Source: Chloroflexota bacterium (GTDB lineage Bacteria > Chloroflexota > Anaerolineae > UBA4142 > SHND01). From it: DNA of 64,000 bases. Position numbers and translations under genes: made by a program. Positions within the stretch are counted from its first letter, which is position 1. Each line of letters starts with the position of its first letter. Below, piece after piece: positions 43,297 through 51,644 of the stretch. Where the stretch lies: assembly GCA_016209205.1 (NCBI GenBank), contig JACQWQ010000072.1, positions 1 through 64,000 of the forward strand, in the 5' to 3' direction. The notes below the pieces were generated by a model that saw nothing but the letters and a program-made list of their open reading frames with translations, had not been told where the DNA came from and made no database searches.

Positions 43297-44163
43297 ATGG
43301 AAAAACGTCGTTTCGGACGCACAAATCATCAGAGCACGGTCGCGATTTTTGGCGGCGCTGCGCTTTGGGACACAACGCAATTTGTGGCCGACCGCGCGAT
43401 GGAGCAGGTGATTGCCGCAGGCGTCAATCACATTGACGTCGCACCGTCGTACGGCAAAGCGGAAGAATTGATCGGGCCGTGGATGCCGCGCGTACGCAAG
43501 GATTTTTTTCTCGGCTGCAAAACATTGGCGCGAACGAAACAAGGCGCGTGGGGCGAATTGCAGCGGTCATTGGAAAGGTTGCGCGTGGATGCGTTCGACC
43601 TGTATCAGATTCACGCCATCACTTCGCTTGACCAATTGGACGAGGCGCTGCGTCCCGATGGCGTGCTCGACGCGATGCTGGAGGCGCGTGCGCAGGGCTT
43701 GACCAAGTACATCGGCATTACGGGACATGGCAACGCTGCGCCCACCGTGTTTATGGAGGCGCTGCGCCGTTTCGATTTCGATTCGATTCTTTTTCCCATC
43801 AACTTGGTCCAATTCGCCGATGCCAGCTATCGCGCGAGCGCGCAGGCGCTCTTGCAAGAATGTCGCAAGCGCGATGTGGGCACGCTGATTATCAAAGCGG
43901 TAGGCAAAGGCGTGTGGCGCGAACAGCCGCGCACGCACACGACGTGGTATGTCCCGTTCGACACCGCGCCCGAAGTGCAAACGGCGGTCAACTTTGCGCT
44001 ATCGCAAGATGTGACGGGATTGTGCACGGCGGGCGACCTGAGTGTGCTGCCGCTGTTTTTGGACGCGTGCGCGCACTTTGAACCCATGCGCGCGGAGGAA
44101 CAGGCCAAGTTGATCGCAACGGCGGAACAGTACGAATCTGTGTTCGCGTTGAACGGACCCTGA
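43297..44163 (+). CDS. Aldo/keto reductase
   Basis: 288 residues from the ATG at 43297 (AAAGGGGAGC upstream). RRFGRTNHQST, GVNHIDVAPSYGKAEELIG (Asp and Tyr), LGCKT (Lys) and LYQIHAI (His) give the catalytic tetrad on a TIM barrel. The usual C-terminal NADPH-binding pattern is less clear. Reduces carbonyls with NAD(P)H; specific substrate unknown. Confidence 0.85.
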   Translation: MEKRRFGRTNHQSTVAIFGGAALWDTTQFVADRAMEQVIAAGVNHIDVAPSYGKAEELIGPWMPRVRKDFFLGCKTLARTKQGAWGELQRSLERLRVDAFDLYQIHAITSLDQLDEALRPDGVLDAMLEARAQGLTKYIGITGHGNAAPTVFMEALRRFDFDSILFPINLVQFADASYRASAQALLQECRKRDVGTLIIKAVGKGVWREQPRTHTTWYVPFDTAPEVQTAVNFALSQDVTGLCTAGDLSVLPLFLDACAHFEPMRAEEQAKLIATAEQYESVFALNGP

Positions 44164-44164
44164 G

Positions 44165-44205
44165 ACAGTGGTCAGTAAACAGTGATCAGTGATCAGTGAT
44201 CAGTA
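44165..44205. repeat. CAGTGATCAGTGATCAGT short-period array
   Basis: Near-copies of CAGTGAT and CAGTAAG directly after the aldo/keto reductase. Related CAGTCAGTAGTAGGCAGT sequence (about 44331-44348) lies on the other side of the MITE-like element. Confidence 0.6.
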
Positions 44206-44211
44206 AGGCAC

Positions 44212-44320
44212 CGTCCAAAAATAAGTTGAGCACTTTTCCGCAAAAAGCAGACATGAAATCGTTTACATTGGCTATTCTTGCATCGCTGTATGGACGAACT
44301 GCTCAAGTTATTTTTGGACG
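44212..44320. mobile_element. 109-bp MITE-like element with 21-bp terminal inverted repeats
   Basis: CGTCCAAAAATAAGTTGAGCA (44212-44232) and the complement of TGCTCAAGTTATTTTTGGACG (44300-44320) differ at one base. No coding capacity in between. It appears to interrupt a CAGT-type short-period array. No clear target duplication. Confidence 0.75.
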
Positions 44321-44513
44321 AATCCTAAGCAGTCAGTAGTAGGCAGTTTTGAGAGAGCAGAAGTTAAAAAGCAGTTGCATAGCTGTTTGCATGTCGCAAG
44401 TTGCCCGTAAAACAATGTGACATGTGACCCTTGTCACAAGTATCTTTTACGATAAAACTCGTAGAGAATCGCGGCCTGGAGCGATGTCGCTCCAAAACCA
44501 TGGAGGTCAAGCT

Positions 44514-45230
44514 ATGTTTACCGTGAGTACATTGCTGCCGCTGGCGTCGGCGGTATTGAGTTTTGTGTTCGCCGTTGCCGTCATCAAAAAATGGAGCGCG
44601 CGGCGTTCGCATAAACATCTGTTGGTGTGGGGCATCGGTCTCGTCTTTTATGGCATCGGCGGCGCTGCCGAAGCATACACGGGCGCGTTCGGTTTCAATC
44701 CGCTCGTCTTGAGAATTTGGTATTTGTTCGGCGCGGTGCTGGTTGCCGCGTGGTTGGGGCAGGGCACGGTCTTTTTGCTCGCGCGTGACAAGTGGGTTCG
44801 CATCACGACGATCATTTTGACCGTCGCGTCGGTCGGCGCGGCAATTGCGGTTTTTGTCGCGCCCGTAGACCCCGCGTATCAAGCAGGCGCGGAGCTGACC
44901 GGCAAAGCATTCAGCGTAACGTGGGTGCGGATGATTACGCCGTTCTTTAATATCTATGGCACCGTCACGCTCGTCGGCGGCGCGCTGTATTCCGCGTTTT
45001 TGTTTTGGCGCAAGCGCGTTTTGCCGCAGCGCATGATTGGCAACATTCTCATCGCGACGGGCGCGTTGGCGCCGGCGCTGGGCGGCTTGCTCAATCGGTT
45101 TGGTTTACCGGGATTGTATCTCGGCGAATTTGTCGGCGTGTTTTTGATGTATATCGGTTTTCTCGAAGCCGCGCGCTCGGCGGCAACCACGCGTCAAACT
45201 GTTTCCGCGCGCGCGAACACGGCAGAATAA
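44514..45230 (+). CDS. Seven-helix integral membrane protein of unknown function
   Basis: 238 residues from the ATG at 44514 (GGAGGTC upstream). About seven hydrophobic helices (LLPLASAVLSFVFAVAVI, LLVWGIGLVFYGIGGAAEA, LVLRIWYLFGAVLVAAWLG and so on). A short hairpin CTGGAGCGATGTCGCTCC precedes the gene. I do not recognise a family with confidence. Confidence 0.75.
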   Translation: MFTVSTLLPLASAVLSFVFAVAVIKKWSARRSHKHLLVWGIGLVFYGIGGAAEAYTGAFGFNPLVLRIWYLFGAVLVAAWLGQGTVFLLARDKWVRITTIILTVASVGAAIAVFVAPVDPAYQAGAELTGKAFSVTWVRMITPFFNIYGTVTLVGGALYSAFLFWRKRVLPQRMIGNILIATGALAPALGGLLNRFGLPGLYLGEFVGVFLMYIGFLEAARSAATTRQTVSARANTAE

Positions 45231-45371
45231 GTTTCGCGTCCATCACCGCGCGATGATTTCACCGGATGGGCGCACTTACGAAAAGGAGAAGCACAAGATA
45301 ACGTCGCGTGCTTTCAAACCAAAATCTAATTGGATCGAGTCTACGTAACTCGGTCGAGCCGAAACCATATT

Positions 45372-45455
45372 GTGCGACAGGATCAACAGGATTAAAGCGC
45401 AAGTTCATCGCACATCGCAGGAATCCTGTTAATCCTGTTAATCCTGTCCAAAAAT
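45372..45455. repeat. GACAGGATTAACAGGATT inverted arms
   Basis: GACAGGATCAACAGGATTAA facing AATCCTGTTAATCCTGTTAA. A CATCGCACATCGCAGG unit, as at 0.5 kb, is between them. It lies immediately before folD; the folD ribosome site is therefore poor. Confidence 0.7.
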
Positions 45456-45467
45456 CAAGTCGCTACT

Positions 45468-46355
45468 ATGACAGCCACACTCATTGACGGCAAAGCCGTT
45501 GCAGAATCCGTAAAAGACAAAGTAAAAGAAGGCGTGATGTATCTCAAAAGCGAGTACAACGTTACGCCCGGACTGGCGACCGTATTGGTCGGCGAACGTC
45601 CCGACTCGAGAGCGTATGTCGCGTCGAAACAAAAAGCATGCGCCGATCTGGGCATGAACTCGTACGGACATACCCTACCGGCAGATATTGCGCAAGGTGA
45701 TTTGTTGGAAATTGTGCAGGGGCTGGCGCGCGATTCGAATGTGCACGGCATTCTCGTGCAACTGCCGCTCCCGGGTCACCTTGACGCGGAAGCGATTCTC
45801 GGCGCGATTCCGATTGAAAAAGATGTAGATGGTTTTTCACCGCTCAACGTCGGACGCCTCTCGATGAAAAATCGCGAACCGCTGTTTGTGCCGTGCACGC
45901 CGCTCGGCTGTTTGTATCTCATCGAATCGGTGGGGACAAAAATCGAAGGCGCGCGCGCGGTCGTTTTAGGACGTTCCAATATCGTCGGTTTGCCGATGGC
46001 GTTCCTGCTTTTGCACCGTAACGCGACGATTACGATTTGTCATTCGCGCACTCAAGATTTGCCCGACGTGGTGCGTCAAGCGGACATCATCGTGGCGGCA
46101 ATCGGCAAAGCGCGGTTCGTGCAAGCAAGTTGGGTGAAACCGGGCGCGACGGTGATTGACGTGGGCATTAACGAAATTCCCGACGCGACGAAAAAATCCG
46201 GCAAGCGTCTCGTAGGCGATGTAGATTTCGACGCGGTGAAAGAGGTGGCGGGCGCGATCACGCCGGTGCCCGGCGGCGTCGGTCCGATGACCATCGCGAT
46301 GTTGATGCAAAATACGTTGACGGCGGCGCAAAGAGCGGCGGGGTTGGTCCGGTGA
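45468..46355 (+). CDS. folD: Methylenetetrahydrofolate dehydrogenase / methenyl-THF cyclohydrolase
   Basis: 295 residues. PGLATVLVGERPDSRAYVAS has the Tyr and Lys (YVASKQKAC) of the active site, GILVQLPLPGH and VDGFSPLNVGRL follow, then the NAD(P) domain VVLGRSNIVGLPMAFLLL and ITPVPGGVGPMTIAMLMQNT. It interconverts 5,10-methylene-, methenyl- and 10-formyl-tetrahydrofolate, the step after the fhs reaction. Complete and followed by a strong terminator. Confidence 0.93.
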   Translation: MTATLIDGKAVAESVKDKVKEGVMYLKSEYNVTPGLATVLVGERPDSRAYVASKQKACADLGMNSYGHTLPADIAQGDLLEIVQGLARDSNVHGILVQLPLPGHLDAEAILGAIPIEKDVDGFSPLNVGRLSMKNREPLFVPCTPLGCLYLIESVGTKIEGARAVVLGRSNIVGLPMAFLLLHRNATITICHSRTQDLPDVVRQADIIVAAIGKARFVQASWVKPGATVIDVGINEIPDATKKSGKRLVGDVDFDAVKEVAGAITPVPGGVGPMTIAMLMQNTLTAAQRAAGLVR

Positions 46356-46392
46356 AAAAAAATTGACGAGTCAGCAACTCGTCAATTTTTTT
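46355..46392. terminator. Bidirectional terminator after folD
   Basis: TTGACGAGT and ACTCGTCAA pair around CAGCA, with A8 on the left and T7 on the right. Confidence 0.85.
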
Positions 46393-46501
46393 GGCTCGGC
46401 AAGATGAACCAGAACGTGCTTTCTGCGCCGCGCGCGGCTTCAATACCGATTTGTCCGCTTGTTTCAAATTGACGCAAGTCGAATCGGAATGTTTTGTTCC
46501 C
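46382..46501 (-). pseudogene. C-terminal remnant of a sensor histidine kinase
   Basis: The frame stopping at 46382-46384 reads FETSGQIGIEAARGAEST, then FWFILPSQKN, the end of an HATPase domain (compare GGRIGVESEAGRGSEFWF in the kinase at 48708). The rest of the kinase is absent; an unrelated gene follows. Confidence 0.5.
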
Positions 46502-46503
46502 GA

Positions 46504-47295
46504 CTAAAATAAGGGGTTGATGACACAGTGGGCAAAGTTGCTAGACAAACCAGCCCAGTAACGTGGCGCGTAAATGTTTGCCCCATAAAGATCCGGACAG
46601 ATCCCTGGAGGAAAGGTCCACAGGTTGTTAACATTCCCACCCGCACTTGCTGGCCAATCTTGAAAGCCCGTGCCCCACACCATGTACTGTGGACGATTGT
46701 GATAAAACTCAGCATAAATATGTGGATCTGGACCAGATACCCCAGCATACGCTTCCTCTGTAGTAACTTGCACTCGAAAAACCTGCAGACTGGGATGGAA
46801 AATCTTTGCCACGTCATAGGCGCGGCCATTCTGGTCATATATACGGGCAATCCAAAAGCCTTGATTCATATAGGTGACCAACTCCACTTTGGTCCAGCGG
46901 CCAAGTGCGACCAAATCATTGTAATTCCCAGAGCATCCTAATCCTGGCCACTGCTCATCAGAGCCTCGCAAACACTGTGTCGCTTGATAGTGCCCTTGCT
47001 CACTATAAACAAACCATCTGACACCCTTCGCGTTGGTTTGCAAGCCTACCTGCGTGAACCTCCAGGGATATATCTTTCCATTCGGCGCTGGCGTCTGGTC
47101 ATTCTCGGCTAAATTGATGCCAAGCCAGCCTGCGGTGTAACTGGATAAGTTCGGTACAGAAGAAGGTTTTCCACCGGCCAGAATCTCAGATGTATAGTCC
47201 TTTGCTTGATTGACGATGGCATCAGCCCGTAGGTCTCCAACTACATGGTCATTTCCATTTTTTAGTTGTTTCAGCGACAATTGATCTATTGTCAC
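46504..47295 (-). CDS. C-terminal part of a secreted protein split by an in-frame TAA
   Basis: 263 codons from a GTG at 47295, but the frame continues upstream in register with the gene at 47305-47865; only a TAA at 47305-47307 separates them. The first residues VTIDQLSLKQL look like the last strand of the jelly-roll domain that makes up the upstream part. The rest (WLGINLAENDQ, FVYSEQGHYQATQCLRG, WIARIYDQNGRAYDVAKIF) is a beta-rich domain I do not recognise. No separate signal peptide. Lower G+C than neighbours, suggesting transfer. Confidence 0.65.
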   Translation of the reverse strand: MTIDQLSLKQLKNGNDHVVGDLRADAIVNQAKDYTSEILAGGKPSSVPNLSSYTAGWLGINLAENDQTPAPNGKIYPWRFTQVGLQTNAKGVRWFVYSEQGHYQATQCLRGSDEQWPGLGCSGNYNDLVALGRWTKVELVTYMNQGFWIARIYDQNGRAYDVAKIFHPSLQVFRVQVTTEEAYAGVSGPDPHIYAEFYHNRPQYMVWGTGFQDWPASAGGNVNNLWTFPPGICPDLYGANIYAPRYWAGLSSNFAHCVINPLF

Positions 47296-47304
47296 GCGCT
47301 TGCC

Positions 47305-47865
47305 TTATAATGGACCGTTCGCCCAGATATGCACGTCAAAGTTTGTTGTCCCATAAGGTACAACAAAAGCGCAGACAAGCTTTGTATAAGTGCTTGAATT
47401 TGCCGAGTCACATGTTACATCTCCAGACGCATTAGAATAGAATCCAAGGTTCGCGGTTACTCCATTCGTGTAGACGAATGCCTTGAGTCTGTATCTATAT
47501 CCCGGATTGACAGCAACATTTTGATACAACTCTTTATATGCCCCTCGAGGTTCAAGGTAAGCACTATAACTTCCCGATTTCGCGCAACAGTTTTGTACAC
47601 CCACTACACCAGGACTGCCCCAACCAGACCAAAATGAAAGATTCCCAGACTCGAACGATGGGTTTTGGAGCAGATTTACACCGGTTGCTTCATCAGATTC
47701 AGGATTTGGATCTTGGGCAGAGGTTAATTCGGGAGATAGAAACAGCACGATGAAGGCAGCAAACATGAAAATCAATATCAATCGTGCCACAGTCTTGGAC
47801 TGAAAAATGGCTCCCATCAAGAGCGCGCGAGCCGTTAGGCGGCTAAGAAACGGTTGAATGTTCAC
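47305..47865 (-). CDS. N-terminal part of a secreted protein: signal peptide and CBM-like jelly roll
   Basis: 186 residues; GTG start with GGAGG seven bases upstream. Hydrophobic segment VARLILIFMFAAFIVLFL, then NLLQNPSFESGNLSFWSGWG, SYSAYLEPRGAYKELYQNV and YRYRLKAFVYTNG: a family 4/9-like carbohydrate-binding jelly roll. It ends FDVHIWANGPL at the TAA, just before the last strand, which is found in the next frame section (VTIDQLSLKQ). Probably one 453-codon gene with a premature stop or a read error. Confidence 0.75.
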   Translation of the reverse strand: MNIQPFLSRLTARALLMGAIFQSKTVARLILIFMFAAFIVLFLSPELTSAQDPNPESDEATGVNLLQNPSFESGNLSFWSGWGSPGVVGVQNCCAKSGSYSAYLEPRGAYKELYQNVAVNPGYRYRLKAFVYTNGVTANLGFYSNASGDVTCDSANSSTYTKLVCAFVVPYGTTNFDVHIWANGPL

Positions 47866-47920
47866 GGGATGCCTCCGATTGCTTGATGGTATGAGAATTT
47901 CAGCTTTGACGATTTAAATT

Positions 47921-48415
47921 CTATTGCGAAGGTGTTGGAGGTGGCACGCTCGTCGGACCTACAGGTGAGGAACCCGTTGGTTGTACAGACCTCCCGGTAT
48001 CGGGGTGTGTAAAAGCATCTGGTGCAAGTGTCGGTGGTTGGTGACCCATTAAAGACATTGGCGGACCGATTATAAGGATCGAATCGAGGGGCGAGAGGTG
48101 GCTCTCGATCTCGCTCAGACTCGTTTCCGGCGCAAACAGAAGGAGTTCATAACTCCCGTCAATGCGACGGACAAGCACACTAAGCTTGTCTTCTCTCGCA
48201 ACATTTGGCGCGAAATCAGTCCTGTGAGAGGGGGTAGGGATGAGACCCTCTGGGATCTCATCCGAGGTTGGCGCAGGCCCGGGAGTTACCCTACCCAACA
48301 TCGGTGTGGGGGTTGGACGCCTGACGTTGGATCTGACTTGTTGATAACTCAGAATGCCAAAGCCCAAAATTACCACAAGAGATACTACAAAGAAGAGTAG
48401 ACCTTTTTTGCTCAT
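47921..48415 (-). CDS. Membrane-anchored Pro/Thr-rich protein
   Basis: 164 residues; AGGAGAAGATCT before the ATG. Helix LLFFVVSLVVILGFGILS near the N-terminus, then Pro/Thr-rich linkers around a small domain (DKLSVLVRRIDGSYELLLFA). Similar G+C to the split gene next to it. The stretch 48416-48707 shows no gene. Function unknown. Confidence 0.6.
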   Translation of the reverse strand: MSKKGLLFFVVSLVVILGFGILSYQQVRSNVRRPTPTPMLGRVTPGPAPTSDEIPEGLIPTPSHRTDFAPNVAREDKLSVLVRRIDGSYELLLFAPETSLSEIESHLSPLDSILIIGPPMSLMGHQPPTLAPDAFTHPDTGRSVQPTGSSPVGPTSVPPPTPSQ

Positions 48416-48707
48416 AGATCTTCTCCTGAAAAGGGGGTGGGTGATGATTGACGTGATGGGAACACTTCGCTACATCAGTCGTCCTCCGGTGCCGGCGTTC
48501 ATAAGTTCAGCGGGAATTTCCCTGAAAAGATCTCGTCACCTCAATTGCGCGACGACTGACTTCCAAGTGACTTGGAAATCGAACTTTTCGAGACGCTTCA
48601 AAAAGACATAATAATTATACATCAGCATGTCAATCCAACCAAGCGATCGAGCGATCTAGCTGTGTAAAATGCTACCTTGTGTAGTATCATCGTGACATTT
48701 GATAATG

Positions 48708-50075
48708 TTATTCACTTGGCAAGGTGAACCAAAACTCACTTCCTCTCCCCGCCTCACTCTCCACGCCAATTCGTCCGCCCATCGCCTCGACCCACGCTTT
48801 CGCAATCGCAAGACCCAAGCCCGTGCCGCCTGTAGTACGCGTGCGCGATTTGTCCGCGCGATAGAAACGTTCGAACACGTGCGGGACATCTTGCGGCGCA
48901 ATCCCTTCGCCTGTGTCGCGCACCGTCACACGCACGAATTCTGCTTGGGGCTGCGCGCCAAGGGTAATCGTTCCCCCTTCGGGCGTGTGCCGCAGCGCAT
49001 TCGCCAAAAGATTGCGTAACACCTGCGCGACGCGGTCGCTGTCCGCGCGGACGCGCGGGAGAGATTGGAGACCGGAGACCGTTACACGCACGTTTTGTGC
49101 GTCGGCGGCGATAGAAAAATTCGCGGCAGCGTTTTGTAGTACATCGTCCAGCTTTACACTTTGCGCGTTGAGCTGCAGCTGTCCCGCGTCCGCCAACGCC
49201 AGTTCGCGCAAATCGTCCACGAGGCGCGCCAGCAAACGCGTTTCATCATACAGCGTCGCGATTTCGCTGCGGTCGAGCGGATACACTTGGTCGAGCATCG
49301 CGTGGAGATTGCCTTGCATCACCGCGAGCGGCGTACGTAATTCGTGCGCAATATCCGCAATCATGTTACGGCGCGTGGTCTCTTGACGCTCCAAATCGTC
49401 CGCCATGCGGTTGAACGCGGTCGCCACCTCGGCGACTTCATGTGCGCCGCGCACGGGCACGCGCTGCTGCCAATCGCGCGCGGCGAAACGATGCGCCGCG
49501 GTTGCCAGGTTCGCCAGCGGTGCAGAAAGCGTACGGCTCAGCCCGATGCCGAGCGCAATGCTCAGCATGCCCGCGAGCAATCCGGCGATGACGAGCGTGC
49601 CGCGCAATTGTTCGAAAAATTGCTGCGCGGAATTTTGCAGCGGCATCGTCATGCCCTGCGGCGTGCGAAACACCGCGTAACCGACGGTTTGTCCATTGGC
49701 GACGATGGGAATGGCTTGCGCGCGCAGTGCCGCATCGAGAACCGTGCCCGTCATCCTGCCGTCCTGAGCGTACACCACATAGCCGTTCGCATCGGCAATC
49801 AACACATCGCCTTTGAAGCGCCCGCGTTGGTGTATCCCGCCGCGCGGAAAACCCCCATAGCTCCAGCCCACCTGAATGCCATCCCAACTCGAATTATCTT
49901 GATAATACGCGGCAAGTTGGTCAGCCAGGTCTTGCAGCTGTTCCGTTTCTTGCTGCGCCAAGAATTTGCGAAAGTTGCTGTCGGTGCGTGCGCCTGCCAA
50001 AAACGCGACCAAGCCCACGCCGACCAGCGTGACGACGAGGAACGCGAGCGAAAGCTGGAACCATAAGCGGTTCAT
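48708..50075 (-). CDS. HAMP-containing sensor histidine kinase (BaeS/CpxA-like)
   Basis: 455 residues. Two membrane helices (LSLAFLVVTLVGVGLVAFLA and LVIAGLLAGMLSIALGIGLS) flank an extracytoplasmic sensor. HAMP (RTLSAPLANLATAAHRFAAR) is followed by HisKA with IADIAHELRTPLAVMQG (phospho-His), and HATPase_c with NLLANALRHTPEGG, VRDTGEGIAPQDV and GTGLGLAIAKAWVEAMGG. The ATG overlaps the end of its response-regulator gene by four bases (ATGA), the usual regulator-kinase arrangement, but the regulator itself is truncated. Confidence 0.9.
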   Translation of the reverse strand: MNRLWFQLSLAFLVVTLVGVGLVAFLAGARTDSNFRKFLAQQETEQLQDLADQLAAYYQDNSSWDGIQVGWSYGGFPRGGIHQRGRFKGDVLIADANGYVVYAQDGRMTGTVLDAALRAQAIPIVANGQTVGYAVFRTPQGMTMPLQNSAQQFFEQLRGTLVIAGLLAGMLSIALGIGLSRTLSAPLANLATAAHRFAARDWQQRVPVRGAHEVAEVATAFNRMADDLERQETTRRNMIADIAHELRTPLAVMQGNLHAMLDQVYPLDRSEIATLYDETRLLARLVDDLRELALADAGQLQLNAQSVKLDDVLQNAAANFSIAADAQNVRVTVSGLQSLPRVRADSDRVAQVLRNLLANALRHTPEGGTITLGAQPQAEFVRVTVRDTGEGIAPQDVPHVFERFYRADKSRTRTTGGTGLGLAIAKAWVEAMGGRIGVESEAGRGSEFWFTLPSE

Positions 50076-50375
50076 CCCTCACCCCCAGCCCCTCTCCCAG
50101 AGGGAGAGGGGGGTGCATCGTCGCATGTTTCGCGCGATGCGGCGCGACCTCTCCCAAAGGGTGCGGAAGGTTCTCGAAAACGATAGCCGACCCCAAACAC
50201 AGTTTCGATATAACGCGGCGCGCCGGGGTCGGTCTCGATTTTTCGGCGCAGGTTTTTGATGTGACTGTCGAGCGTGCGATCCAAACCCTCGTACGCATAG
50301 CCCATCGCTTTTTCAATCAATTCTTGGCGCGTGAACGCGTGGCGCGGGTTTTCCATAAACGTTTTGAGCAAAACC
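50072..50375 (-). pseudogene. OmpR-family response regulator lacking its receiver domain
   Basis: Only the winged helix remains: LLKTFMENPRHAFTRQELIE, YEGLDRTLDSHIKNLRRKIE and RYIETVFGVGYRFREP. Upstream of LLKTF the sequence switches abruptly, at about 50370-50375, to the Gly-rich secreted-protein gene in another frame. The receiver domain and the first part of the DNA-binding domain are gone. The C-terminal tail after YRFREP is encoded by a CCCTCTCCC..GGGAGAGGG repeat. Confidence 0.7.
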
Positions 50376-50583
50376 CGTATCCGCCGCGCATCCCAAAACC
50401 GAAACCGCCGTGCATTCCAAAACCGCCGCGCATACCGCGCCAAAAGCCAAAACCACCCGGTTGGGTATTGGGGGTTGGATTCGGCGTCGGCGCCTGCGCC
50501 GACGCGACCGCGCCGAATACGACCACGCCGATTATCCCCGCCGCGACAGCGGCGCCTAACATTTTGAACCATTTGGTTTTCAT
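50317..50583 (-). CDS. Gly-rich secreted protein, 3' end replaced by regulator sequence
   Basis: 88 codons from the ATG at 50583 (AGGAGAG). Signal peptide MLGAAVAAGIIGVVVFGAVASA, then a Pro/Thr segment and GFGFWRGMRGGFGMHGGFGF. After GGYGF the frame continues into the winged-helix gene out of register (CSKRLWKTR..), so the natural C-terminus is lost. Probably half of a deletion chimera. Confidence 0.55.
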   Translation of the reverse strand: MKTKWFKMLGAAVAAGIIGVVVFGAVASAQAPTPNPTPNTQPGGFGFWRGMRGGFGMHGGFGFGMRGGYGFCSKRLWKTRATRSRAKN

Positions 50584-50911
50584 GTACACTCTCCTTGAGA
50601 TTTTCCCAAATTCCGAATTGATTAACGGGATTGGTGTAGGGGCGACGGCTTGTCCTCGCCCAGTGCGGTTGGACAACCACAAGGGATTGCCCCTACGGCC
50701 CACACATCAAATCGGAATTTTTTCTAATCCGCGAGCAATTCGGATCCGGTCATCCATGCTTTCGATCCTGACCTTTTCCGAATCACTCGCGGTTTCTGAA
50801 CTCAGTGTAGCAAGCGGCTGTGGAAATGTGATGGAGAGACGGTGAGAGTTTGGTAAAAAAAGTTCCACTTGGCTGGATTTAATGCCTTGCCAATTTTCAA
50901 ATGCTAACGTT

Positions 50912-50952
50912 GTTTCATGCGGTGAAAGCATTCGCCGCATGAAACTTTTTTT
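50912..50952 (+). terminator. Terminator-like hairpin upstream of the sigma factor gene
   Basis: GTTTCATGCGG and its exact complement around a 12-nt loop, followed by TTTTTTT. It lies 30 nt before the sigma-factor start and no plus-strand gene lies upstream. It may regulate the operon rather than end another transcript. Confidence 0.65.
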
Positions 50953-50981
50953 GTACCAGACCGTGTTACAAGTAGAGTCAC

Positions 50982-51644
50982 ATGTCGTTTTCAATTCCCG
51001 CCAGTCGCCCAAGCATATTTCTCGCGCTCGCGTCGAGCATGGACCGCGTGCGTGCGCGTTGGCGGGTCGCGCGCCCACGCACCCGCGAAACGGAAACCCA
51101 CGCGCCCGACGATGCGACGTTGGCGGCAAAACACCTGGCGGGCGATCCGCACGCGTTTGCCGAATTGGTGAAACGGTACACGCGCGCGGTGTATCACGTT
51201 ACGTATCGTTTCACCAACAACGCCGCGGACGCGGAAAATCTGACCCAAGAAACTTTTTTGCGCGCGTGGAATGCGCTGCCGCGCCTCGCGCTCGACAAAC
51301 CGCTCAAACCGTATTTTGTAAAAATCGCGGTGAACTTGTGTCGCGATTGGGCGGCGCGCAATCGCGTGGAGCTTACACCGCTCGACGCGGACGACGAAAC
51401 GATTTTTGCCGCCGACGCGCACGATCCTTTGCAAACCGTAAGCGATCAAGAACTGCGCGCACGCGTGCGCGCCAAGTTAGAGTTACTGCCGCCGTTGTAT
51501 CGCACGGTGATTGCTTTGCGTTACGGTGAAGAAATGGCGTACGAAGAAATGGCGACCGCGTTGGAGATGCCTTTGAATACCGTACGTACGCATTTGCACC
51601 GCGCCAAAGCGCGCTTGCGCGAATTGTTGGAGCAAGACGAATGA
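50982..51644 (+). CDS. ECF-type RNA polymerase sigma factor
   Basis: 220 residues. Region 2 at about 48-115 (HAFAELVKRYTRAVYHVTYR, NAADAENLTQETFLRAW), region 4 at about 155-215 (LPPLYRTVIALRYGEEMAYE, NTVRTHLHRAKARLRELL). The first 40 residues are less conserved, and an internal ATG at 51039 is an alternative start. The next gene overlaps by four bases and looks like its anti-sigma factor. Confidence 0.92.
   Translation: MSFSIPASRPSIFLALASSMDRVRARWRVARPRTRETETHAPDDATLAAKHLAGDPHAFAELVKRYTRAVYHVTYRFTNNAADAENLTQETFLRAWNALPRLALDKPLKPYFVKIAVNLCRDWAARNRVELTPLDADDETIFAADAHDPLQTVSDQELRARVRAKLELLPPLYRTVIALRYGEEMAYEEMATALEMPLNTVRTHLHRAKARLRELLEQDE

Noticed and set aside
47305..47307. Recoding of the in-frame stop in the split secreted protein
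   Set aside because: The codon is TAA, which is not used for selenocysteine, and no recoding signal is visible; mutation or error is simpler.
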